A DNA stretch of 64,000 bases, taken from assembly GCA_045110515.1 (NCBI GenBank), contig JBGCGD010000017.1, positions 56,658 through 120,657 of the forward strand. The letters are read 5' to 3'. Position numbers and translations under genes: made by a program. The notes below the pieces were generated by a model. It had not been told where the DNA came from, ran no database searches, and saw only the letters and a list, made by a program, of their open reading frames with translations. This document shows, piece by piece, positions 46,176 through 54,481 of this stretch; the first letter of the stretch is position 1; each line of letters starts with the position of its first letter. This DNA comes from Granulosicoccus sp045110515. GTDB taxonomy: Bacteria > Pseudomonadota > Gammaproteobacteria > Granulosicoccales > Granulosicoccaceae.

Positions 46176-47042
46176 TTACTTGATACCTTTCAGACGTTTT
46201 GCTTGCTGAACAGTATTGTGCAAAAGGCAAGCAATAGTCATTGGACCAACCCCGCCCGGTACGGGAGTTATAGCACCGGCAACGGCTGCCGCAGAATCGT
46301 AATCAACATCACCAACCAACCGGTTTTTACCGTCTTCTTCGATGCGGTTTATGCCCACATCAATGACGGTGGCACCCGGCTTCACCCAGCTTCCTGGAAC
46401 CATGCGAGGACGACCAACAGCGGCGACCAGAATATCCGCTTCGCGACAAATACTCTCTAAGTCTTTGGTTCTGGAATGTGCGATGGTAACCGTGCAGTTT
46501 GCTTGTAGTAACAGTGCCGCCATAGGTTTTCCAACGATGTTGGAGCGCCCTACAATTACGGCGTTCATGCCACTCAGATCACCGTGATGCTCCTTCAGCA
46601 TCATCAGGCAACCCAGCGGTGTGCAAGGTACAACCCCCCCACCATCGGTGTTCAAACGACCCACATTGATCAAATGGAATCCGTCCACGTCTTTGTCGTG
46701 GCTGACCGCATTTATAACTTTAAATTCGTTTATGTGTGAAGGCAGCGGCAGCTGTACCAGAATTCCGTGAACGGCATCGTCTGCATTCAGTGTATCGATT
46801 AATGCAAGAAGATCGGCTTCTTGGGTATCAGCCGGTAACTTGTGTTCAATCGACTCCATTCCCACTTCAACTGTCTGCTTCGCTTTGTTCCTGACGTACA
46901 CCTGACTCGCAGGGTCCTCACCAACCAGCACTACTGCTAACCCAGGAGTTAATCCATGATCTCGTTTCAAATCGGCGACCTTAACAGCTAAATCAGCTCT
47001 AAGCGCAGCCGCTGCGGCCTTGCCGTCTATAACAGTGGTCAT
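46176..47042 (-). CDS. folD: methylene-THF dehydrogenase / methenyl-THF cyclohydrolase
   Basis: The bifunctional cytoplasmic FolD oxidises 5,10-methylene-THF with NADP+ and hydrolyses the methenyl product to 10-formyl-THF for purine and fMet synthesis. At 288 residues it is normal length (E. coli 288). Signature elements are YVRNKAKQTVEVGM with the catalytic Lys, GILVQLPLP, KDVDGFH, VVGRSNIVGKPMAALLL and PVPGGVGPMTIACLL at the end. GAGAAG lies seven bases before the ATG. It uses the methylene-THF made by GlyA, encoded 23 kb away. Confidence 0.97.
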   Translation of the reverse strand: MTTVIDGKAAAAALRADLAVKVADLKRDHGLTPGLAVVLVGEDPASQVYVRNKAKQTVEVGMESIEHKLPADTQEADLLALIDTLNADDAVHGILVQLPLPSHINEFKVINAVSHDKDVDGFHLINVGRLNTDGGGVVPCTPLGCLMMLKEHHGDLSGMNAVIVGRSNIVGKPMAALLLQANCTVTIAHSRTKDLESICREADILVAAVGRPRMVPGSWVKPGATVIDVGINRIEEDGKNRLVGDVDYDSAAAVAGAITPVPGGVGPMTIACLLHNTVQQAKRLKGIK

Positions 47043-47181
47043 ACTATTGCTTCTCTACAAATGTGATCTAATGCCCGATTAGACCACTTACCGTCTGGCT
47101 TTGACTACACCACATGTCATTTGGTCAAGAGAAGCGTCGTTTAAACGCAATTTTTTTAAAAGTGGCGTATGGTTTATTGCA

Positions 47182-47187
47182 TCTAAT
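47182..47187 (+). promoter_or_regulatory. -10-like hexamer TCTAAT 6 bases before lipoprotein start
   Basis: TCTAAT (5 of 6 to consensus) is followed by six bases and the ATG at 47194, without a Shine-Dalgarno sequence. No good -35 is visible. This is the weakest of the leaderless candidates. Confidence 0.3.
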
Positions 47188-47193
47188 TGGCAA

Positions 47194-47982
47194 ATGGTGG
47201 CAGCTTCCGTGCAATCCAAAAAACGCATAGCGGTATCCGACTTAAAACTGGCTAGCACACTTGCATTAGTTCTATTGGCAGCGGGCTGCAGTTCTTCTAA
47301 TAGCCCGTTGGATACATCGGTACCTGAAGGTGACGCACCGGCAGATGATCCAACTGAAACACCTCCGCAAGATGAAGATCCAAACCCTCAGGAAGACGGA
47401 GTTTTAAACCCCGAGCCTGCCTCTGGAAGTGATTCGGAACGCCTGTTAAAAGGCATCCAGCGGCAAGTTGCCAGCACGCTAATCGAATTGAACACAAAGT
47501 TAAGACAAGGTGAAACGCTCAGCCAGCAAGAGGAAAACTGCCTGGGTGCTTTCGACCCCGCAGTTGGAGAACAATTGCTTGCTATCAATTGCGAGCAGTC
47601 ATTGGTGACAAGCCCAAGCATTATTCGTGTGGAAAGAGCTTCCTACTACAACACGGCAGCCTGCCAGACCGGCTTATCAACCAATAATTCCGACGACTGC
47701 ATTTTACAGTCAGCTATATTATCGATTCCTACCCAATGGATCACCCCGGATGCAGGTATCGGTGCATCTGCTTTGCCGCAGCCCATTGCTGGTATGGAAA
47801 TTTTCTACACAATCGACAACACAATGCTGCGCATTGAAAGCTCTTCAGCAGCTTTAACGGGCCTCTTTCAGTGCGATCTGGAACTTACTACCCTGTCCGT
47901 TATCAGCTCTGTGGGCCAATCTTGCAGCAACATTATTTCCACAACAGCTGATCGTCTCGACGCCTTGATACCCGGCATCTAG
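47194..47982 (+). CDS. putative lipoprotein, function unknown
   Basis: About 262 residues. A basic start and hydrophobic stretch end in the lipobox LVLLAAGC (Cys at ~32), so the mature protein is membrane-anchored. An acidic, Pro-rich linker follows (PADDPTETPPQDEDPNPQEDG), then a helical segment and a domain with several Cys (ENCLGAFDPAVG, AINCEQS, TACQTG, DDCILQS, FQCDLE, QSCSN) that could form disulfides in the envelope. The reading frame extends back to a TTG at 47101, but the ATG at 47194 places the lipobox correctly. No family was recognised. It is divergent from folD and convergent with glk. Confidence 0.6.
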   Translation: MVAASVQSKKRIAVSDLKLASTLALVLLAAGCSSSNSPLDTSVPEGDAPADDPTETPPQDEDPNPQEDGVLNPEPASGSDSERLLKGIQRQVASTLIELNTKLRQGETLSQQEENCLGAFDPAVGEQLLAINCEQSLVTSPSIIRVERASYYNTAACQTGLSTNNSDDCILQSAILSIPTQWITPDAGIGASALPQPIAGMEIFYTIDNTMLRIESSSAALTGLFQCDLELTTLSVISSVGQSCSNIISTTADRLDALIPGI

Positions 47983-48062
47983 ACGCCCGTGTGTTGTTAG
48001 TGGTGGTGGTCGAATAAGTTTCTAAGGCGACCCGCCTACCGAAATAGTAAGCTAGCGGGCGC

Positions 48063-49046
48063 TTAAAGTAGCTGCGCTGCCCCCACTAAGGCCGGGTACT
48101 GCGAATTAATGACGAAGCTCGGCACTTTTTGCAGGTACGCCTGCATTCGCCCTTTTGCTTCAAACTCTCGACGAAAATCTGACTCAATAAAAAAATTTCC
48201 CAGTCGTGGAACGATTCCGCCACCAATGTACACTCCACCCTCTGCCCCCAGCGTCAGCACTAGATTACCCGCACAGGATCCCAGCAGCTGACAAAAAATG
48301 TGAAGAGCTTCCTCACAACCAACGTGCTCTGGCATAGCAACGTATTCGGCATTGTTGGCACGCGCTTCATACTTAGCCATGCCCCAACGGGTAACGTCAG
48401 CTGGAGAGTATTCAATAGGTTCCAAACCATCAATATCTCGTAATGCGGTCACGATATTGACAAGCCCTGGGCCGGATAGAAATCGTTCGGCTGACACATG
48501 CCGAAATCGCTGCATAAGCTGCTCGTAGACCGCAAATTCTCTTTGGGTTCTAACACCTAAAGAGACGTGACCGCCTTCCCCTTGAAGAGGCTGCCAGTGC
48601 TCTCCGCAAGGAACTAGACCCGATACACCTAGCCCGGTACCTGGGCCGATAACGGCTTTAGCGTGCTTAGGTTGGATAATTCCACCGCCCACTTGTGTTA
48701 ACTCGGCATCCGGAAGATGAGTAACCGATAAGGCCAACGCAGTAAAGTCATTGACGACATGAAGCCGCTCTATATCGAGCTGCTTACGGGTTTTATCAAT
48801 GGAAAACGACCAATGATTGTTCGTTAGCTTTACAGAATCGCTGACGATGGGGGTTGCCACTGCAATGGCCGCGGCATCGATAGCGTCGAGGTTTTGCTCG
48901 GATAAGTAGGTTTCTACAGCAGCAAAGAGGCTCGGGAATTCGTCTGTCCTGAACGTATTGCTCAGGATGGGTTGGTCGTTGTCATCAAGTAACGCGAACC
49001 TGGCGTTAGTACCGCCAATGTCACCAACGAGGCGCTTAGCATTCAT
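48063..49046 (-). CDS. glk: glucokinase (ROK-independent, Glk family)
   Basis: The 327-residue cytoplasmic enzyme phosphorylates glucose with ATP. Family features are the phosphate loop LVGDIGGTNARFAL, AIATPI(V), NHWSFS for substrate binding, the ATP loop AVIGPGTGLGVSGLVP, EGGHVSLG and GGVYIGGGIVPR. Length matches E. coli Glk (321). It is the last minus-strand gene after the tRNA-Ser gene; about 40 bp separate them. No sugar transporter gene is near, so the role is general sugar entry into glycolysis or the Entner-Doudoroff route. Confidence 0.94.
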   Translation of the reverse strand: MNAKRLVGDIGGTNARFALLDDNDQPILSNTFRTDEFPSLFAAVETYLSEQNLDAIDAAAIAVATPIVSDSVKLTNNHWSFSIDKTRKQLDIERLHVVNDFTALALSVTHLPDAELTQVGGGIIQPKHAKAVIGPGTGLGVSGLVPCGEHWQPLQGEGGHVSLGVRTQREFAVYEQLMQRFRHVSAERFLSGPGLVNIVTALRDIDGLEPIEYSPADVTRWGMAKYEARANNAEYVAMPEHVGCEEALHIFCQLLGSCAGNLVLTLGAEGGVYIGGGIVPRLGNFFIESDFRREFEAKGRMQAYLQKVPSFVINSQYPALVGAAQLL

Positions 49047-49084
49047 GATCTATAGGGTGCGACGAATCATAACTGATAGGAAAT

Positions 49085-49176
49085 TGGCGGAGAGAGAGGG
49101 ATTCGAACCCTCGATACGCTTTAAAACGTATACTCCCTTAGCAGGGGAGCGCCTTCAGCCACTCGGCCACCTCTCC
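49085..49176 (-). tRNA. serV: tRNA-Ser (anticodon GCT)
   Basis: The reverse strand folds into a 92-base class II tRNA: acceptor GGAGAGG with TCTCTCC, anticodon stem CTCCC/GGGAG with loop CTGCTAA (anticodon GCT), a long variable arm (TACGTTTTAAAGCGTA), T-arm GAGGG-TTCGAAT-CCCTC, discriminator G and encoded CCA. It reads AGC/AGU codons. A serV gene next to csrA is conserved in gammaproteobacteria. Confidence 0.97.
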
Positions 49177-49255
49177 GAAACTGATGGCCCGCTTTAATTG
49201 AACCAACAGCACACAGTACTGGTTTACTACTTTAATACGAAGGTATTACAAAAAC

Positions 49256-49332
49256 TGGCGCGCCCGGAAGGATTCGAACCTCCGACCGCCTGGTTCGTAG
49301 CCAGGTACTCTATCCAACTGAGCTACGGGCGC
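49256..49332 (-). tRNA. tRNA-Arg (anticodon ACG)
   Basis: The reverse strand gives a 77-base tRNA: acceptor GCGCCCG with CGGGCGC, D-arm GCTCAGTTGGATAGAGT, anticodon stem CCTGG/CCAGG with loop CTACGAA (anticodon ACG), T-arm GGAGG-TTCGAAT-CCTTC, discriminator G and CCA. It reads CGU/CGC/CGA after A-to-I editing by TadA. It lies between csrA and tRNA-Ser. Confidence 0.97.
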
Positions 49333-49406
49333 GTGTTTTTGCGACCTGCGAAGTATGGTGGTTGAACGGGTTGACGTCAAGCAATAGTGACGTCTAATTT
49401 GTGCTG

Positions 49407-49646
49407 TCAGCTCTCAACAGCTAACTCACGTTCCGTTTCGTCTTGCTTGCTGACCACTGTAGAAGTTTTGCCGTCGCTGTCCTGCTCTTTGCGAATTCGA
49501 TCGTAGATTTCTTCGCGATGCACGGCGACTTCCTTCGGCGCATTGACACCGATTCGAACCTGGTTACCTTTGACTCCTAGAACGGTGACTGATACCTCGT
49601 CACCAATCATCAGGGTTTCGCCCACTCTACGCGTCAAAATCAACAT
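49407..49646 (-). CDS. csrA: carbon storage regulator CsrA/RsmA
   Basis: CsrA is a dimeric RNA-binding protein that represses or stabilises mRNAs at GGA motifs, controlling carbon flux, biofilm and motility. The first ~55 residues are canonical: MLILTRRVGETLMIGDEVSV, GVNAPKEVAVHREEIYDRI, with Leu4 and Arg44-like RNA contacts. At 79 residues it is longer than E. coli CsrA (61) because of a polar tail of about 20 residues (TSTVVSKQDETERELAVES) of unknown effect. GGGAG lies about 10 bases before the ATG. It is followed by two tRNA genes, as in E. coli and Pseudomonas. Confidence 0.96.
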   Translation of the reverse strand: MLILTRRVGETLMIGDEVSVTVLGVKGNQVRIGVNAPKEVAVHREEIYDRIRKEQDSDGKTSTVVSKQDETERELAVES

Positions 49647-49980
49647 ACAACTTGTGCTCCCAATACCTTCCCATACAGCAGACCAACGTAAGGACCTGCT
49701 TGCAATTACGCGGCTTTAGACCGACTCCCTTCGTGCCAGGCAGTACTAAACACCCCGCTACAGTCGTACGTTATAGAGTATGTCAGTTCTTAACACCAAA
49801 TTTAAGATAGTGTCCGACTTACGTGCAGAACTAACAGTTACGATCTACAACGGCGATGTGGCGCGGCTTTAAGCGAGTTTCAGCGAATGTCTTACGTCTC
49901 AGATATATCGTCCATCGCACCGTAAGTAACACTACTAATGCCAGTAATTGTTCGGTATCAGCAGTGATCTCGCAAAAGCA
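49647..49980 (-). promoter_or_regulatory. 334-bp leader between lysC and csrA; weak csrA promoter candidate
   Basis: No gene or RNA was recognised here. On the minus strand, TTGGTG (49794-49799) and TATAAC (49770-49775) spaced 18 bp could be a promoter giving csrA a leader of about 120 bases, which would fit the known complex control of csrA. The call rests on eye comparison only. Confidence 0.3.
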
Positions 49981-51204
49981 TCATTCAGCGAGTTCGAACT
50001 CCTCGTGTAGAGCACGTACACCGAGTTCTAAATACTTCTCATCGATAACAACGCTGATTTTTATTTCAGAGGTGCTAATCAAGCGCATATTGATGCCGGC
50101 ATCAGCCAGGCTTTTAAACATTCTGCTGGCGATACCTGCGTGTGAACGCATACCCACGCCAACGATCGACAGCTTCGCCATCGTATCATCACCGGTGATG
50201 GATTTTGCACCTAGCTTTTCGTTATTAGCTTTTAGATAATCTATGACTCGCTGGTACTCATCGCGGTGAACTGTAAACGTGAAGTCAGTAGTATCGTCTT
50301 CGCCGATATTCTGAATGATCATATCCACTTCAACGTTTAATTCTGAGATGGGTCCCAGAATGGCGAAAGCGGTACCAGGCTGATCAGCGACACCTGTGAC
50401 CGTTATCTGCGCTTCATCTCTGTTGAACGCTATACCGGACACTAGCGCTTGCTCCATGTTGTTTTCCTCGTCGTCATATGTAATTAAAGTGCCCTCTCCC
50501 GGCTTAAAGCTGGATAGAACACGAAGGGGTACATTGTATTTACCAGCAAACTCAACCGCTCTTATTTGCAAAACCTTTGATCCGAGACTGGCCATCTCCA
50601 ACATCTCTTCAAACGTTATACGTTCAAGCCGGCGAGCCCGACTTTCTACACGCGGGTCAGTGGTGTATACACCGTCAACATCAGTAAATATCTGGCACTC
50701 ATCGCATTTTAGCGCTGCCGCTAATGCAACCGCCGATGTATCGGAGCCTCCCCTACCCAGGGTCGTAATATTTCCGTCCTCATCAACACCTTGAAACCCT
50801 GCGACGACAACGACGCGACCTTCGTTTATGTCTCCCATAATACGGTCGGTATCGATATCTAAGATACGCGCTTTGCTATGACTGCTATCAGTCAACATGC
50901 GCACCTGAGCTCCCGTGTACGATCGCGCATCAACGCCCAGCTCTTTTAATGCCATCGAAAGTAAGGCGATAGTGACCTGCTCACCGGTAGACAACAAAAC
51001 GTCTAATTCGCGAACATCAACTACAGCCGGCATGACTTCGCGCGCCATAGCCACCAAACGATTGGTTTCCCCGGACATCGCCGAGACAACGACGACCACG
51101 TCATCGCCCGCCTCTTTCGCTTGCTTTATGCTTTGAGCAACATGCTGAATACGCTCAACCGAGCCCACAGATGTGCCACCATACTTCTTAACTAAAAAGG
51201 CCAT
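49981..51204 (-). CDS. lysC: aspartate kinase
   Basis: LysC phosphorylates aspartate, the first step to lysine, threonine, methionine and diaminopimelate. The 407-residue protein is the monofunctional, feedback-regulated type: VKKYGGTSVGSVERI at the N-terminus, the VVVVSAMSGETNRL loop, GRGGSDTSAVALAAAL and FTDVDGVYTTDPR in the kinase domain, then two ACT domains (~265-400) for Lys/Thr control. The alaS-lysC-csrA order is that of Pseudomonas rather than E. coli, which lacks lysC here. It starts 44 bp after alaS. No lysine riboswitch is visible, and the short gap leaves no room for one. Confidence 0.96.
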   Translation of the reverse strand: MAFLVKKYGGTSVGSVERIQHVAQSIKQAKEAGDDVVVVVSAMSGETNRLVAMAREVMPAVVDVRELDVLLSTGEQVTIALLSMALKELGVDARSYTGAQVRMLTDSSHSKARILDIDTDRIMGDINEGRVVVVAGFQGVDEDGNITTLGRGGSDTSAVALAAALKCDECQIFTDVDGVYTTDPRVESRARRLERITFEEMLEMASLGSKVLQIRAVEFAGKYNVPLRVLSSFKPGEGTLITYDDEENNMEQALVSGIAFNRDEAQITVTGVADQPGTAFAILGPISELNVEVDMIIQNIGEDDTTDFTFTVHRDEYQRVIDYLKANNEKLGAKSITGDDTMAKLSIVGVGMRSHAGIASRMFKSLADAGINMRLISTSEIKISVVIDEKYLELGVRALHEEFELAE

Positions 51205-51248
51205 ACGGGAATTAACAAACCTATATCAATGTACTTAAAAGTGACTCA

Positions 51249-53864
51249 CTAAGACTGCTGTGCAGCAATCCATGCTCGAGCATCAGCAAACGCCTGATCA
51301 ATGTTCTGCAACGAATCAGCCCCGCCTTGTGCCATATCGGCTTTACCGCCGCCGCGCCCACCTAAGGCCGCGGATACTTGCTTGAGTAAATCTGATGCTT
51401 TTATGGAACCGTGTAGGGATTTATCCACGGTTGCTATCAGTGACACCTTGCCACCTTTTTCGCTGGCTAGAACGATGGCACTTTGATCGATATCCTGTCG
51501 CAACTGATCCATCATTGATCGCAATGACTTAGCATCTGCATCATCAATGACCTGCAGTAATACATTAGCGGCACCAATGCTCTGAGCGCTGCTGGCTAAA
51601 TCTTTACCCGCACTGGACGCAAGCTTATCCTGCAACTGCTCCACTTGACGGGTCAGTTCCCTATTACGGGCCTGCAGTTGTTTTAGTTTTGTCACTACAT
51701 CTGTCTTAGGTGCTTTCAAGGTAGCGGCAACTTCGTTGAACTGTTGCTCCAGTCCTTGTGTGTATTGCAAAGCACCACTGCCACTGACGGCTTCAATACG
51801 ACGAACACCGGCAGCTACGCCGCCCTCGCTTAAGACTTTCACACTTCCCAGATCACCCGTGGCAGACACATGGGTACCACCGCACAATTCGATGGAACGA
51901 TCACCCAGTTTGACCACACGCACAACATCCCCGTATTTTTCCCCGAAGAGTGCCATGGCTCCTGCAGCTACGGCATCCTCCATGGACATCTCTTCAGTGA
52001 TGCACGGACTATTGGCACGTACTTCGTCATCAATCCATTTTTCAATCTGAACGAGTTGTTCTGATGTGATGGGTTCACCATGTGAAAAATCGAAGCGCAG
52101 GTTGTGCTCATTAACCAACGAGCCCTTTTGCTCAACATGCGTTCCAAGCACTTCGCGCAACGCACCGTGCAGAAGATGGGTCGCAGAATGATGTTGTCGG
52201 ATCGTTGAACGACGCTCATCGTCAATTGTTGCAACCACCGGATCGCCGACTGCTAAGTCCGCGCCGGTTAAGGCACCCGCATGAGCAAAGGCTAATCGTT
52301 GCTTTTGAGTATCCAGTACCTCAAAAGTAGCGCCGTTGGCCGACGATAGGCTGCCAGTGTCTCCAACTTGACCACCCGACTCTCCATAGAACGGAGTTTT
52401 ATCAAGGATGATCCAACCGGACTGCCCCGCCTGCAAGGTCTTAACTGACTGACCATCGACAAATATTTCGCTGACCGATGCATTTGCTGTTTTCTCTGTG
52501 TAGCCGAGAAATTCAGTGCTGGATGTGCTTTGAAAATCTAATCCCTGGCTGGCAAATTTACTAGCGGCCCGCGCGCGCGCGCGCTGAGCTTCCATGCAAG
52601 CATCAAAACCCACCATGTCCACATCGAGTTCACGCTCGCGCGCGATGTCCGCCGTCAAATCACTGGGGAAGCCGTAAGTATCGTACAACTTGAAAATCAC
52701 ATCGCCGGGAATGCACTTAGTTTTCAGTCTTGCAACTTCTGAATCCAGAATGGCAAGACCGGCTGACAACGTGGTGGCAAACCGCTCTTCTTCTTTACGA
52801 AGTTGCTTTGCAACCTCTGCCTGCATGTTGCGCAGTTCCGGGTATGCATCGCCCATCTCCCTGACCAGTGATTTGACTAAGCTGTGAAAAAACGGTTCGC
52901 TTGCACCCAGCTTATGCCCGTGGCGGGCGGCGCGACGAATGATGCGTCTGAGCACGTAGCCGCGACCTTCATTACTCGGCAATACGCCATCAACAATCAA
53001 AAACGAACAAGATCTTAAGTGATCTGTTATGACTCGCAAAGACGGGTTACTAAGATCGTCGCAATCTAACAGTTTGGCAGTGTCTTGAATTAAACGATCG
53101 AATAAATCGATCTCGTAGTTGCTGTGCACATGCTGCATAACAGCGGCAATTCTTTCCAACCCCATACCGGTATCAACACAAGGCTTCGGCAATGGCGTCA
53201 TCGTGCCGTCCGCTGACTTATCGAATTGCATGAATACAAGATTCCAGATTTCGATATATCTATCGCCGTCTTCCTCTGGTGAGCCGGGAGGGCCACCCCA
53301 AACTTCAGGCCCGTGATCGTAAAATATTTCAGAACAAGGGCCGCAAGGACCAGTATCACCCATCATCCAGAAGTTATCTTTTGCACCAATTCGAATTACC
53401 CGCTCTGCAGGCACGCCAATATCGTTGATCCAAATCGCTTCCGCTTCATCGTCTTCCTCAAAGACAGTCACCCAAAGCTTGTCTGCTGGCAACCCTAAGG
53501 TACCGGTCAGAAACGTCCAGGCAAAGCGGATAGCATCGTGTTTGAAGTAATCACCAAAGCTGAAATTGCCCAGCATCTCAAAGAAAGTATGGTGCCGGGC
53601 CGTGTAGCCCACGTTGTCCAGGTCGTTGTGCTTTCCACCGGCTCGCACACACCGTTGTGAGGTCGTGGCACGGTTGTAATCCCGGATCTCGTCTCCCGTG
53701 AAGACGTCTTTAAATTGCACCATCCCGGCATTGGTGAACAACAAGGTTTTGTCCGTTCCGGGCACGAGAGAGCCGGAAGATACAATTTCATGTCCTTGTT
53801 CTGCAAAAAACTTCAAGAACTGGTCACGAATGTCGGATGTCGATATCAGGTCTGTAGCTGGCAT
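51249..53864 (-). CDS. alaS: alanyl-tRNA synthetase
   Basis: AlaRS charges tRNA-Ala; the 871-residue length is normal (E. coli 876). Order of domains: class II catalytic core (RDQFLKFFAEQGHEIV, FTNAGMVQFKDVF, ARHHTFFEMLGNFSFGDYFK), tRNA recognition helices, editing domain with zinc motif HHSATHLLH and CGGTHVSATGD, and a C-Ala end with GRGGGKADMAQGG. Inside the gene at 52570-52584 is an unbroken CG/GC dinucleotide run coding RARARA. The gene lies downstream of recX and upstream of lysC. Confidence 0.97.
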   Translation of the reverse strand: MPATDLISTSDIRDQFLKFFAEQGHEIVSSGSLVPGTDKTLLFTNAGMVQFKDVFTGDEIRDYNRATTSQRCVRAGGKHNDLDNVGYTARHHTFFEMLGNFSFGDYFKHDAIRFAWTFLTGTLGLPADKLWVTVFEEDDEAEAIWINDIGVPAERVIRIGAKDNFWMMGDTGPCGPCSEIFYDHGPEVWGGPPGSPEEDGDRYIEIWNLVFMQFDKSADGTMTPLPKPCVDTGMGLERIAAVMQHVHSNYEIDLFDRLIQDTAKLLDCDDLSNPSLRVITDHLRSCSFLIVDGVLPSNEGRGYVLRRIIRRAARHGHKLGASEPFFHSLVKSLVREMGDAYPELRNMQAEVAKQLRKEEERFATTLSAGLAILDSEVARLKTKCIPGDVIFKLYDTYGFPSDLTADIARERELDVDMVGFDACMEAQRARARAASKFASQGLDFQSTSSTEFLGYTEKTANASVSEIFVDGQSVKTLQAGQSGWIILDKTPFYGESGGQVGDTGSLSSANGATFEVLDTQKQRLAFAHAGALTGADLAVGDPVVATIDDERRSTIRQHHSATHLLHGALREVLGTHVEQKGSLVNEHNLRFDFSHGEPITSEQLVQIEKWIDDEVRANSPCITEEMSMEDAVAAGAMALFGEKYGDVVRVVKLGDRSIELCGGTHVSATGDLGSVKVLSEGGVAAGVRRIEAVSGSGALQYTQGLEQQFNEVAATLKAPKTDVVTKLKQLQARNRELTRQVEQLQDKLASSAGKDLASSAQSIGAANVLLQVIDDADAKSLRSMMDQLRQDIDQSAIVLASEKGGKVSLIATVDKSLHGSIKASDLLKQVSAALGGRGGGKADMAQGGADSLQNIDQAFADARAWIAAQQS
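52570..52584. repeat. (CG)7 dinucleotide run inside alaS
   Basis: Fifteen bases alternate strictly C and G, encoding alternating Arg and Ala on the minus strand. Such a tract can adopt Z-DNA and can slip in units of two bases, which would shift the frame of an essential gene. Its encoded residues lie in a helical linker. Confidence 0.8.
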
Positions 53865-53971
53865 ATTGGGCCGCGAACAATCTTAATCAAGGACGCGTAG
53901 TGTAGCTGGACCGCAGCGATACTGGTACCCACCCCACCCCTTCTGTCGTGAGGTTTATCGCATTCTGCTGC

Positions 53972-54463
53972 TTATTGCTCGAGATTAAGTCGGGCGTTCT
54001 TAAGAGCTCTGACAGCGTCGCTGGGCACAAAACCCCTTGCCTGAATGAAGCGAGCGATTTTAGCGACGACTTTTTGGTCAGGGTCGCTTATGTCCTCACA
54101 GTTGAAACGCTTGTGAATGACTTGCTCAGCCTGTAGCGCCCAATCAACTTGCAACCCTCTTATTGCCGATTGAATGAGGTGCCCGGGAATACCCCGCTGG
54201 GATAACTTGGCTCGAATGACAAGTGGCCCGTAGCCTTGATTCATACGCTGCTCAGCGAATAGATCGGCGTAGCGCTCCTCATTGAGGTAGTTGGCATCGA
54301 GTAGTTCTTGGACAGCACTGTCTATGGCGTTGTCTGAGTGCTCTCGCTTTTTAAGCTTTTGAGTCAGCTCGAAAATGGAATGGTCACGACGCGCGAGCAA
54401 CCGTATGGAAGCTGCATACGCCAGACGAGCAAGCTCTTCTAGCGTAGCAACTTTATCTGTCAT
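53972..54463 (-). CDS. recX: RecX, regulator of RecA
   Basis: RecX (163 residues) is a small helical protein built of three-helix repeats that caps or disassembles RecA filaments. The three repeats start at LARLAYAASIRLLARRDHSIFELTQKL, VQELLDANYLNEERYADLFAEQRM and the region QVIHKRFNCEDISDPDQKVVAKIARFIQARGF. It begins 18 bp after recA on the same strand and is probably transcribed by read-through from recA. Confidence 0.93.
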   Translation of the reverse strand: MTDKVATLEELARLAYAASIRLLARRDHSIFELTQKLKKREHSDNAIDSAVQELLDANYLNEERYADLFAEQRMNQGYGPLVIRAKLSQRGIPGHLIQSAIRGLQVDWALQAEQVIHKRFNCEDISDPDQKVVAKIARFIQARGFVPSDAVRALKNARLNLEQ

Positions 54464-54481
54464 TTACCGAAACTGGACAGC

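Noticed and set aside
47101..47193. TTG start for the lipoprotein gene
   Set aside because: It would place the lipobox about 63 residues in, too far for a lipoprotein signal peptide; ATG at 47194 fits.
51205..51248. Lysine riboswitch before lysC
   Set aside because: The alaS-lysC gap is only 44 bp, too short for the element.
53119..53498. Plus-strand open frames inside alaS and other large genes
   Set aside because: They lie antisense to well-conserved genes and have no protein-like composition or ribosome binding site.
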